Source: Aquimarina algicola
GTDB lineage: Bacteria; Bacteroidota; Bacteroidia; Flavobacteriales; Flavobacteriaceae
Length of the DNA: 64,000 nt
NCBI RefSeq assembly: GCF_006443095.1
Contig: NZ_VFWZ01000006.1
Span: 186,001-250,000, forward strand
Direction of reading: 5' to 3'
Position numbers and translations under genes: made by a program. Within the stretch, counting starts at the first letter, position 1, and the number at the start of each line of letters is the position of its first letter. The notes under the pieces were generated by a model, which saw only the letters and a list, made by a program, of their open reading frames with translations, did no database searches and was not told the DNA's origin. Positions 8,825-16,568 of this stretch are shown here, in pieces.

Positions 8825-9601
8825 ATGATAATTAGAAACTTGAAAAAACTTTTTTCTTTCATTTTATTTTTTGCAATAGTTTCATGTGCTTCCAAAAAAG
8901 ATGTAGTCTATTTTCACGAAATACAAGATGCTTACGAAAAAGAGATCAAAATAGATTACAATACCACATTTCAACAAGATGATTTATTAGCGATAACGGT
9001 ATCATCATCGGATATGACAGGGCTAGAACCTTTTAATCTACCTGCGGTATCTTTTAATGCCGTTCCCGGTAGCGTTGTTGGAGAGCAAAAACAACTTACA
9101 TATCTTATCAGAAAAGATGGAACTATTGATTTTCCTGTTTTGGGCGTAATAAAGCTTCAGGGATTGTCCAGAATCGAGGCAACACAATTACTTAAAGAAA
9201 AATTATCTTCATATATCAAAGAACCGATAGTACATATAGAACTTGTAAACTTTAGAATAACAGTTCTTGGAGAAGTAAATCAACCTGGTACATTTACTAT
9301 ACCCAATGAAAGAATCAGCATTATTCAAGCTTTAGGATTGGCTGGCGACCTGACTATTGCAGGAAAACGAAATGACATATTAGTCGTTCGAGAAGAAGAA
9401 GGGAAATATAAATACCATAGAGTAGATATTACCTCTGATTCTATTTTTAACTCGCCCGTTTTTTATCTAAAACAAAATGATGCAATATACGTTACTCCTA
9501 ATAATGCACAAGTAAAATCAGCATCATATAATAAAAATGCACCGATTTGGGTATCTGTTGGGTCTGTAATACTCTCATTGGTAATTTTATTAACTCGATA
9601 A
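8825..9601 (+). CDS. Wza-like polysaccharide export outer-membrane lipoprotein
   Basis: 258 residues from ATG 8825; a TTG at 8822 would add one residue and is less likely. A lipoprotein signal peptide ends in AIVSC with Cys21. The Poly_export domain covers roughly 50-130 (DDLLAITVSS ... IRKDGTIDFPVLGVIKLQGLS), followed by an SLBB-like domain with ITVLGEVNQPGTFTIP near 140-160. A C-terminal hydrophobic helix (PIWVSVGSVILSLVILL) corresponds to the helix that forms the outer-membrane pore in Wza. It should form the exit channel and pair with the Wzc-like kinase encoded next. It is shorter than E. coli Wza, as is common in Bacteroidota. Confidence 0.9.
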   Translation: MIIRNLKKLFSFILFFAIVSCASKKDVVYFHEIQDAYEKEIKIDYNTTFQQDDLLAITVSSSDMTGLEPFNLPAVSFNAVPGSVVGEQKQLTYLIRKDGTIDFPVLGVIKLQGLSRIEATQLLKEKLSSYIKEPIVHIELVNFRITVLGEVNQPGTFTIPNERISIIQALGLAGDLTIAGKRNDILVVREEEGKYKYHRVDITSDSIFNSPVFYLKQNDAIYVTPNNAQVKSASYNKNAPIWVSVGSVILSLVILLTR

Positions 9602-9622
9602 ATTATAATATTGAAATTGGAT

Positions 9623-11953
9623 ATGGATTACCAATACGGACAAGATACAAGTAATCTTACCTTAAAAGATCAGCTCCAAACCTATTTAAAGTATTGGAAA
9701 CTATTTTTGTGTTCTGCAATTATCTGTATTCTTTTGGCAGTAATATACCTCAAATACACCGCTGTAGAATATAAAGTAACTTCAACAATACTGATCAAGG
9801 GAGAAAAAGGAGGAATACTATCAGAGCTTTCTGCTTTTGAAGATCTAAGTATTGTCGAGTCTAATAGCAAAGAAGTAGAAAATGAAATCGAAATTCTAAA
9901 ATCGAGACCACTCTTTGAAAATGTGATCAAAAAGCTAAATATACATCATAGTTATTTTGCAAAAACAAAGTTTTCAAAACGTCTTGTAGAACTTTATGAA
10001 AATAAACCTATTACTGTTTCTTTTCTCAAAGATTCTTTACTTATTGACGATACAGCAGAGTTTATTATCACAATCAACTCTAAGACAGGTTTTACAATAC
10101 GTGAAGAAGAAAATGAATTTCAAAAAGAAGGCGTTTTTGGCGAACCTTTAAACACTCGACTGGGTAATTTGGTTATCACTCCTAATCCAAAGTATTTTGA
10201 TGCATTTCTTGAACATGAAATCTATTTTTCGGTCCATCTGATAGAAGATATGGTAGAGGAATATAAGTCTAGAATAAGCATTGGGCTCGTAAATAAAGAT
10301 GCAAACGTAATCTCTTTAAAACTTAATACTACTATTCGAGAAAAGGCAAAAGATATACTAAATGGGTTGGTCGAAGAATACAACATAGATGCTATTCGTG
10401 ACAAAAACTTGATTTATGAAAATACAGCTAGTTTTATAAAAGAAAGGTTATCGATTATTAACTCTGAATTGTCAGATATAGAACAGGGTGTAGAGGTTTT
10501 CAAAACTTCAAACAATCTTACAGATGTCGGTTCTGAAACTGCTCTTTTTTTAGAAAATGCTTCAGAAAACAAAAAAGGTGTTTTGGAGACCAATACTCAA
10601 TTGGGGTTAGTCGATTTTATGAATGATTATCTGCAAGAAGATAAAAATGGCTTATTGCCAGTAAACCTTGGTTTTTCTGATGAAGGAGTGACCGGTATTA
10701 TTACTCAATATAACGAAATTGCACTTAAAAGAGATGAAGTGCTAAAAGGAACTACGCCTCAAAACCCTATTGTATTAAGCCTTACTGAAAAATTAAAGAG
10801 TCTTAGAGGAAGCCTTAAACAAAGCCTAAACAATCAAAAAACAGCCTTAAAAATAAGATTAAAAGACTTAAAGCGGCAAGATGCAAATATGAATGCCAAA
10901 ATCGCTTCTTTACCTAAAAAGGAGAGAGAACTTAGAGATATCGTAAGACAACAAGAAATTAAAGAAACACTATACTTATATTTATTACAAAAACGAGAAG
11001 AAACAGCAATATCTCTAGCAGCAACTGTAGCAAATGCCAAAATCATTGAAAGAGCTTATAGTTCTAAATTTCCTGTAAAACCAAAAAAGAGAATTGTTTT
11101 TCTAGTCGCTTTTTTTGGCGCAATTTTGTTACCTGTTATATTTATCTTTTTTAAAGATCTATTTGACGTTAAAATAAAGGATAAAAAAGAAATCCTTAAC
11201 CGTTTAAAAATACCTGTTGTTGCCGAAATTCCAAGTACAGATACAAAGAATAACTTTATTATATCTACAGATGACCGTTCTCTGGTAGCAGAAGCATTCA
11301 GAATTTTTGAAAGTAATCTAAAGTTTTTACTTTCTGATAATGATCAAAAAGGTAAAACTATTTTAATCACTTCTTCTGCAACAGGAGAAGGTAAAACTTT
11401 TATTTCTTCAAATTTATCAATTGCCCTTTCTGACCCTGATAAAAAGGTAGCGTTATTAGGCCTGGATTTAAGATCTCCTAAAATTTTAGAATATCTTAAT
11501 TATAATGAATCCAAAGGCATTACCAATTACATAAGAGACAAACAGGTAACTCTAGATGATATTATCATTAATCTTGATCATACTCCTAATCTTGATATTA
11601 TAAGTTCTGGCGTAATCCCGCCCAATCCTATCGAATTACTAAAAACGAATCGTTTTAAAGAACTTATTTTAACATTGAAACAGAACTATGACTATATTAT
11701 CATTGATACCCCACCAATAAGTCTTGTTGCAGATGCATTATTATTAAGCGATTACGTAGATTTATGTATTTATGTGATACGACCTGGGTTATCTGACAGA
11801 AGACTTTTGCCTGTTGCAGAAACATTATACAACGACAAGCGTTTTGATAACATGGCAATATTAATTAATGATGCAAAAAATCACCATAAAAAATATTATG
11901 GATATCATTATGGAGGAGAACAGAAACCAAAATCAAGATTGAAATTTTGGTAA
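9623..11953 (+). CDS. Wzc-like polysaccharide co-polymerase and tyrosine autokinase
   Basis: 776 residues from ATG 9623; a TTG at 9611 would add four. The N-terminal Wzz chain-length domain is flanked by membrane helices near residues 27-45 and 495-512, with long coiled coils between them. The cytoplasmic BY-kinase domain has Walker A SATGEGKTF (about 589-597), Walker A' LLGLDLRSP and Walker B YDYIIIDTPP (about 690-699). The C-terminus is Tyr-rich (KKYYGYHYGG), the autophosphorylated tail that controls oligomer cycling in this family. It works with the Wza-like protein in polymer length control and export across the periplasm. A Wzb-type phosphatase, Wzx and Wzy are not in the window. Confidence 0.92.
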   Translation: MDYQYGQDTSNLTLKDQLQTYLKYWKLFLCSAIICILLAVIYLKYTAVEYKVTSTILIKGEKGGILSELSAFEDLSIVESNSKEVENEIEILKSRPLFENVIKKLNIHHSYFAKTKFSKRLVELYENKPITVSFLKDSLLIDDTAEFIITINSKTGFTIREEENEFQKEGVFGEPLNTRLGNLVITPNPKYFDAFLEHEIYFSVHLIEDMVEEYKSRISIGLVNKDANVISLKLNTTIREKAKDILNGLVEEYNIDAIRDKNLIYENTASFIKERLSIINSELSDIEQGVEVFKTSNNLTDVGSETALFLENASENKKGVLETNTQLGLVDFMNDYLQEDKNGLLPVNLGFSDEGVTGIITQYNEIALKRDEVLKGTTPQNPIVLSLTEKLKSLRGSLKQSLNNQKTALKIRLKDLKRQDANMNAKIASLPKKERELRDIVRQQEIKETLYLYLLQKREETAISLAATVANAKIIERAYSSKFPVKPKKRIVFLVAFFGAILLPVIFIFFKDLFDVKIKDKKEILNRLKIPVVAEIPSTDTKNNFIISTDDRSLVAEAFRIFESNLKFLLSDNDQKGKTILITSSATGEGKTFISSNLSIALSDPDKKVALLGLDLRSPKILEYLNYNESKGITNYIRDKQVTLDDIIINLDHTPNLDIISSGVIPPNPIELLKTNRFKELILTLKQNYDYIIIDTPPISLVADALLLSDYVDLCIYVIRPGLSDRRLLPVAETLYNDKRFDNMAILINDAKNHHKKYYGYHYGGEQKPKSRLKFW

Positions 11954-11975
11954 CTCACTAAAGTTTTGGTTATAA

Positions 11976-12263
11976 TTAGTTTAGAGAAATATCTTCAAAA
12001 TTCGGGGAATTTTTCTCTTCTTTTTCAGAATCAGAAACATCTTCTTTAACAACCACTTTATTAAAACATGGATTTTCTACAGGTTTTTTTCTGAATATTT
12101 TTTCTCGAATAAAATCCCAGACTATTGCATATAAAATGACAAATACTCCTCCAATAAGAGTAAGTATACCTACAAAAAAACGAAATATAAAACCTGCAAC
12201 CCGGCTTATCATAGTCATTGTTATTAATAAAATGTCATATTGACGATTTACCATTATTATCAT
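11976..12263 (-). CDS. Small hypothetical membrane protein
   Basis: 95 residues, convergent with the tyrosine kinase gene. There is one long hydrophobic segment (VAGFIFRFFVGILTLIGGVFVILYAIVW), perhaps a helical hairpin, then a basic loop and an acidic C-terminal tail (EDVSDSEKEEKNSP). Several Met codons (1, 4, 16, 18) make the start uncertain. A TATTTTTG -7-like motif lies upstream on the same strand at 12388-12381. I recognise no family. It might be an accessory of the export complex, but only position suggests this. Confidence 0.45.
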   Translation of the reverse strand: MIIMVNRQYDILLITMTMISRVAGFIFRFFVGILTLIGGVFVILYAIVWDFIREKIFRKKPVENPCFNKVVVKEDVSDSEKEEKNSPNFEDISLN

Positions 12264-12380
12264 AATATCTAAAATTTTATTTAGATTTTAGATAATATAA
12301 CCCACATATAAATCCTTTCAATATGCTTCTCAAGTCTCCCCCAAGACTTAAAAATATAATTAAGTGTTCAGTGCTTTGCT

Positions 12381-12388
12381 CAAAAATA
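12381..12388 (-). promoter_or_regulatory. -7-like element TATTTTTG for the small membrane protein
   Basis: Matches the Bacteroidota TAnnTTTG consensus on the minus strand, about 118 bases upstream of the gene starting at 12263. No clear -33 TTTG is seen, so support is moderate to low. Confidence 0.3.
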
Positions 12389-12437
12389 CATAATTTTTAG
12401 AATACGTACATCTCTCCATGTTTTTTAACACAATTGA

Positions 12438-12482
12438 CAAAAAAAGCCATATCAAGTTGATCATAAATGTTCAACTTGATAT
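12438..12482 (-). terminator. Intrinsic terminator after wbpB
   Basis: Perfect 12-bp inverted repeat (ATATCAAGTTGA ... TCAACTTGATAT, 12449-12460 and 12471-12482) with a 10-base loop. Read on the minus strand it is followed by GGCTTTTTTT. It lies 53 bases beyond the wbpB stop codon and ends that operon. Confidence 0.85.
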
Positions 12483-12535
12483 AGCTATATTTCATTGAGG
12501 TAGAAGCTATATTTACTTCTTAAAATCTATTTTCT

Positions 12536-13498
12536 TTATTGTTTTAGATCTAATTGTTTTGAAAGCATTGGGTGATAATCTCCCTGTATTGGGGATATTG
12601 CTGCATTTCTAATATCATGAACAATTTGTATAGATTGTTTTGCATCTTCAAGACCATATCCATTACCGTTCAAAATATCTTTGTAGCTTTTGGTATGTAA
12701 TTCTGTAAAACCACCACTAAACTCGATTTCTTCGCCATCTACAGTTATTGATCTATATGTTCTTTTTCCTTCTAGTTTGGCTGTTTCAGGAATATTATCA
12801 TAATTTACAGACAAGAACCAACGTACTCTTGCCTTTTCGAACTCTAAATACCCAGCAGCAGTATCTTCAGTAAGTTTATGTACTTTGTTTTGGGTAACTT
12901 CACCAAATATCCAGGAAAGCATATCATAAAAATGAACTCCAATATTAGTTGCGATCCCACCCGATTTGGCAATATCTCCTTTCCATGATGTGTGATACCA
13001 ATTTCCTCTAGAGGTTAAGTATGTAAGGTCTACATCATAAATCTTGTCTTTTGGTCCGTTATCTACTTTGTTTTTTAAAGCAATAATACTCTCATGTATT
13101 CTAAGCTGTAATATCGAATACACTCGAGAATTTGATTCTTTTTCGATCTCTATAAGTTGATCTACGTTCCATGGATTGATTACAATTGGTTTCTCGCAAA
13201 TTGCATGAGCTCCTCTTCTTAGAGCCATTCTAATATGGGCATCATGTAAATAGTTAGGTGTACAAATACTTACATAATCCAAATTGATTTCCTTTTTTCT
13301 CTTAAGCTTTTCTATATGCCTATCAAAACGTTCAAATTCAACAAAAAAATGAGAATCAGGAAAATAACTATCCATAATTCCTACACTGTCAAATTTATCT
13401 AACGCTGCAATAAGGTTATTATTAGTATCTTTTATAGCTTTTAAATGTCTCGGAGCTATATAGCCTCCTACACCGATAATAGCAAAATTTTTGTTCAT
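12536..13498 (-). CDS. wbpB: WbpB/WlbA-type UDP-GlcNAcA 3-dehydrogenase (Gfo/Idh/MocA)
   Basis: 320 residues. The N-terminal NAD-binding motif is IIGVGGYIAPRHLKAI, followed by DSYFPDSHFFVEFERFDRH, YVSICTPNYLHDAHIR and the catalytic-Lys motif CEKP (101-104, K103). This pattern is characteristic of WbpB/WlbA, which oxidise C3 of UDP-N-acetylglucosaminuronic acid on the route to UDP-2,3-diacetamido uronic acids. The acetyltransferase partner (WbpD/WlbB) is encoded immediately upstream with a 5-base gap. The WbpE aminotransferase and WbpA dehydrogenase needed for the pathway are not in the window and must lie elsewhere. A strong terminator follows. Confidence 0.88.
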   Translation of the reverse strand: MNKNFAIIGVGGYIAPRHLKAIKDTNNNLIAALDKFDSVGIMDSYFPDSHFFVEFERFDRHIEKLKRKKEINLDYVSICTPNYLHDAHIRMALRRGAHAICEKPIVINPWNVDQLIEIEKESNSRVYSILQLRIHESIIALKNKVDNGPKDKIYDVDLTYLTSRGNWYHTSWKGDIAKSGGIATNIGVHFYDMLSWIFGEVTQNKVHKLTEDTAAGYLEFEKARVRWFLSVNYDNIPETAKLEGKRTYRSITVDGEEIEFSGGFTELHTKSYKDILNGNGYGLEDAKQSIQIVHDIRNAAISPIQGDYHPMLSKQLDLKQ

Positions 13499-13503
13499 GG
13501 TTT

Positions 13504-14079
13504 TTATAATTTGATGACTGTATTATTTTTTAATTGGTATTGTTCTTTACTCTCTTCACAGGTTGCCATACCTTCTTCATTAAAATTGAGCCTTACCCCA
13601 TATTCGCTCATCCAACCAATATGCTTTGCGGGATTTCCTACCACTAGAGCATAAGGCTTAATAGTTTTTGTAACCACCGCACCTGCACCTATAAAAGCAT
13701 ATTCACCTATATCGTGACCACACACAATCGTTGCATTTGCACCTATTGTTGCTCCTTTGCCTACATGTGTTTTTGCGTACTGCCCACGTCTATTGACAGC
13801 GCTTCGAGGATTAATTACGTTGGTAAACACACATGAAGGTCCTAGAAATACATCATCATCACAAGTTACTCCAGTATATACGGATACATTGTTCTGAATT
13901 TTTACATTATTTCCGATAATAACTTCTGGAGAGATCACTACATTCTGACCTATATTACAACCATTACCTATTTGGCATGATGACATAATATGAGAGAAAT
14001 GCCAGATTTTTGTGTCTGTCCCGATAGAACAATTATCATCTATTACAGAAGTTTCGTGAGCAAAGAATTGTTGATTCAT
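13504..14079 (-). CDS. wbpD: WbpD/WlbB-type sugar N-acetyltransferase (left-handed beta helix)
   Basis: 191 residues built from hexapeptide repeats (IGTDTKIWHFSHI, IGNGCNIGQNVVI, IGNNVKIQNNVSV, VGKGATIGANATI, IGEYAFIGAGAVV). This is the left-handed beta-helix fold of trimeric acyl-CoA acetyltransferases. FTNVINPRSAVNRR and LVVGNPAKHIGWMSEYG match the WbpD/WlbB type, which acetylates the 3-amino group of UDP-2-acetamido-3-amino glucuronic acid. It is co-directional with and 5 bases from wbpB. It starts 6 bases after the stop of the beta-barrel gene, so the three are one operon. Confidence 0.88.
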   Translation of the reverse strand: MNQQFFAHETSVIDDNCSIGTDTKIWHFSHIMSSCQIGNGCNIGQNVVISPEVIIGNNVKIQNNVSVYTGVTCDDDVFLGPSCVFTNVINPRSAVNRRGQYAKTHVGKGATIGANATIVCGHDIGEYAFIGAGAVVTKTIKPYALVVGNPAKHIGWMSEYGVRLNFNEEGMATCEESKEQYQLKNNTVIKL

Positions 14080-14085
14080 AAAAAA

Positions 14086-14685
14086 TTAATTGAATTGTGA
14101 GTCTTGAAGTCTAATGATAAGTCCTAAATTATAATGTATATAATTACTCCCTTGCGGACTATTATCTACAGATATTTTACCCAAAGCTTGTGCATTGAGC
14201 CTTACACTTTCTGAAATAAAGAAGTTAATCCCTGCACCCAGATTTGCAGTTGCTGCTCCGGAGCCATCATAAAAACTACTTCCTCCTCCTATTGTCAAAT
14301 ACCCTTCATATATTGCCCTGTACTTATTGAGATAAGTATTGGTGATGTAATACTTAAACATCCCATCAATAGCGAGAAAATCAATATCTTCTTCTAGTTC
14401 TACGCTATTAATGGTTTTTCCTTTTAAAAATTTATTAAAATTAGCAGAGACTTCGAATCCAAAATCATCTTCAAATCTTTTTTCAATAGAGAATCGAAAA
14501 GGACTATTATAATTGTAGTTGTCTTTTATATCAAAAAGCCCACCAATAATATCACCAGAGTCGTAAACTACATTAATACCAAAACCAATAATCCAAGGGT
14601 TATCTTGATTTTGGTAGGTTTGGGCTATAGCTGATTTTGAAATCAGTAGTACAAAAAGACAATAAAAAAATTTGATGAATTTCAT
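14086..14685 (-). CDS. Outer-membrane beta-barrel protein of unknown function
   Basis: 199 residues with a clear Sec signal peptide (MKFIKFFYCLFVLLISKSAIAQ). The mature part has alternating hydrophobic and polar strands rich in Gly and aromatic residues (WIIGFGINVVYD, FGFEVSANFNKF, YLTIGGGSSFYDG, ANLGAGINFF, YNLGLIIRL), as in small OmpA/OmpX-like barrels. It is the first gene of the unit with wbpD and wbpB, so it may serve polysaccharide export or surface attachment. No specific family is recognised. Confidence 0.7.
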   Translation of the reverse strand: MKFIKFFYCLFVLLISKSAIAQTYQNQDNPWIIGFGINVVYDSGDIIGGLFDIKDNYNYNSPFRFSIEKRFEDDFGFEVSANFNKFLKGKTINSVELEEDIDFLAIDGMFKYYITNTYLNKYRAIYEGYLTIGGGSSFYDGSGAATANLGAGINFFISESVRLNAQALGKISVDNSPQGSNYIHYNLGLIIRLQDSQFN

Positions 14686-15065
14686 TATCTTGTTTTAAGA
14701 GATAACGCTATCAAAATACTTATAGTATGTATTTCATAAATTACTAGTAATCAATACTTTAAATGTTAATTGTATCTAAATAAAATGTTATTTTTTGTTA
14801 AATTCATTATTAAAAACAAAACATATTGTGATTCCCAAAACATCCAAATCACTACTTTATGAAATCCTACAGGCGATTTCTCATCATTTCATTCAAAACA
14901 AAAAAATACAACTTCTTACCATATCTTCTAACTACAATTGAACCATATATACAATCAAAAATTTAGTTCCAAAAAGGATTAAAAATATATCAGAAATTAA
15001 TATGTAGATTAACACATAAAAATCATTCAAAAAATAAGCGACACATATGGATATTGCTTATTAAA
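14686..15065. other. Gap between the wbpDB operon and the utilisation locus
   Basis: About 380 AT-rich bases between divergent units. A 35-codon ORF starting at ATG 14859 is Lys/Ile/Tyr-rich and unconvincing. I see no clear -7 motif for the barrel gene and no strong hairpin. Confidence 0.4.
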
Positions 15066-15266
15066 ATGAGAAACAAAGTACATGCTATTTTGAGTAGAAA
15101 TTATAGCAAAATAGATTTTGAAGAATTAAAGTTATTGTCTAATACATTTACAATACTTAAATTACACGCTCTTTGTAAATACAACTACAAAGAAAAATTG
15201 GATACTTGTAATTTTAGACAAATAAGATCAAAAGGGGCTTATCATATAAATAAATTTGATCATTAA
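15066..15266 (+). CDS. Doubtful small ORF
   Basis: 66 residues from ATG 15066 (an in-frame TTG at 15054 adds four). It is basic, with no signal peptide, membrane segment or recognised motif. It lies just before the GntR-type regulator, and a TAAATTTG motif sits inside its 3' end. It may be a small leader protein or chance; not recognised. Confidence 0.22.
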   Translation: MRNKVHAILSRNYSKIDFEELKLLSNTFTILKLHALCKYNYKEKLDTCNFRQIRSKGAYHINKFDH

Positions 15267-15267
15267 A

Positions 15268-15275
15268 TATATTTG
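15268..15275 (+). promoter_or_regulatory. -7 element TATATTTG for the GntR-type regulator
   Basis: Exact match to TAnnTTTG, 81 bases upstream of ATG 15357 and overlapping the end of the doubtful small ORF. A second match (TAAATTTG) is at 15251-15258. No clear -33 element is visible. Confidence 0.45.
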
Positions 15276-15356
15276 AAAATTACATTAATCACATAATTTT
15301 AAAACACATCTCATTTTAAAGTTATTGGTTATAAATTATTGGAAAACAAAATAGTT

Positions 15357-16373
15357 ATGTCACCTCTTTTAAAAAAGATTTATGAGCTTCAGGATATACA
15401 TACCATATCCAAGCATGAGCAAATAGTACAGGGAATAATTGCTGCAATAGACGCAGATATTCTTAAAGTTGGTGATAAGTTGCCTTCTATAAATGAAATG
15501 GTTGCCGAAGTAGGGTATGCGAGAAAAACATTTGTAAAAGCATATACCGAACTTAAAGAGAGAGGTTTGGTAGAATCCAAAAACCTAAAAGGGTATTATA
15601 TCATAAGTAAAGAGACAAAAGTTACACTAAAGGTAGCTTTGATCTTATTTGCATTTCATAGTTTTCAAGAAGATTTTTACAACACTCTAAGAAAAGAGTT
15701 AGGAAAAAAATACCACATAGATATTTTCTTTCATCATAATAATCTTGCACTTTTTAAAACTATAATGGACAATATATCCCGTAAATACGGCATGTATGTT
15801 ATTGCTCCGGTTCAAGAAGATGAAGTTATACCTCTTTTAAAGACAATTCCTTCAGACAGGTTAATATTGATTGATCGATATTTAAAGATGCCAAAAGAAT
15901 ATTCTTACGTAACGCAAGAGTTTGAAGATATTACCTATAATAAATTGGTAGAATTAGCTCCTCAAATAAAAAAATATAAAAAGTTTGTACTGTTTTTTAA
16001 ACCAGATACAGATTTACCTTTAGAAATACTCAATGCATTCAATCGCTTTATAAAAGATCATAATGTCGATGGAAAAGTAATTGAAAGCTATGAACCTGAT
16101 GTTGTAAAAAAAGGAACAGTATATTTTTCGATAAGCGACTCATATCTTTGGAAAGTACTAAAAGAAGCTAGAAAAATGGAATATAGAATTGGTTCTGATA
16201 TTGGGATTATTGCACATGATGACAACATTATAAAAGAAATCGCTTTTGGCGGTATCACTACAATTTCAACAGATTTTAAAACAATGGCTCAAAAAGCAGC
16301 AAAATTTGTTAAAAACAGAAAACACATACAAGAAACTATACCTACTTATTTAAGACGACGCAACTCTTTATAA
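15357..16373 (+). CDS. GntR-type regulator with LacI-like sugar-sensing domain
   Basis: 338 residues from ATG 15357; TTG at 15339 would add six. The N-terminal winged helix-turn-helix follows the GntR pattern (KHEQIVQGIIAAI, ILKVGDKLPSINEMV, KTFVKAYTELKERGLVES). Instead of a usual FCD or UTRA domain, the C-terminal 240 residues look like a periplasmic-binding/LacI fold (VALILFAFHSFQEDFY, YVIAPVQEDEVIPLL, DRLILIDRYL, IGIIAHDDN, GGITTISTDFKTMAQKAAKFV). It should bind the sugar signal of the adjacent SusCD locus and control the promoter before susC, 195 bases downstream. Operator sites are not obvious. Confidence 0.8.
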   Translation: MSPLLKKIYELQDIHTISKHEQIVQGIIAAIDADILKVGDKLPSINEMVAEVGYARKTFVKAYTELKERGLVESKNLKGYYIISKETKVTLKVALILFAFHSFQEDFYNTLRKELGKKYHIDIFFHHNNLALFKTIMDNISRKYGMYVIAPVQEDEVIPLLKTIPSDRLILIDRYLKMPKEYSYVTQEFEDITYNKLVELAPQIKKYKKFVLFFKPDTDLPLEILNAFNRFIKDHNVDGKVIESYEPDVVKKGTVYFSISDSYLWKVLKEARKMEYRIGSDIGIIAHDDNIIKEIAFGGITTISTDFKTMAQKAAKFVKNRKHIQETIPTYLRRRNSL

Positions 16374-16502
16374 GCTATCACTATAATAAAAAAGTTTTGT
16401 AACCACAAAACAATTATTAGTATTATCTTTATTTTTTAACCTTTTTTTTATCTTTTAGTCGATTTTTAATGCTAAAAAATAAAATTATGTGAAAAAATCA
16501 TT

Positions 16503-16510
16503 TATATTTG
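16503..16510 (+). promoter_or_regulatory. -7 element TATATTTG upstream of susC
   Basis: Exact TAnnTTTG match, giving a 5' leader of about 50 bases before ATG 16569. No -33 TTTG occurs at the expected distance, which fits a regulated promoter. A small hairpin GTTTTGT-aacc-ACAAAAC lies further upstream at 16394-16411. Confidence 0.55.
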
Positions 16511-16568
16511 TCGAGTAGCATAGTATATCATATCACATTTTTTATAAAAATTAATAAACACAAATCAT

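Noticed and set aside
14859-14966. 35-codon ORF before the GntR-type regulator
   Set aside because: Very short, repetitive Lys/Tyr/Ile composition, no promoter or family signal.
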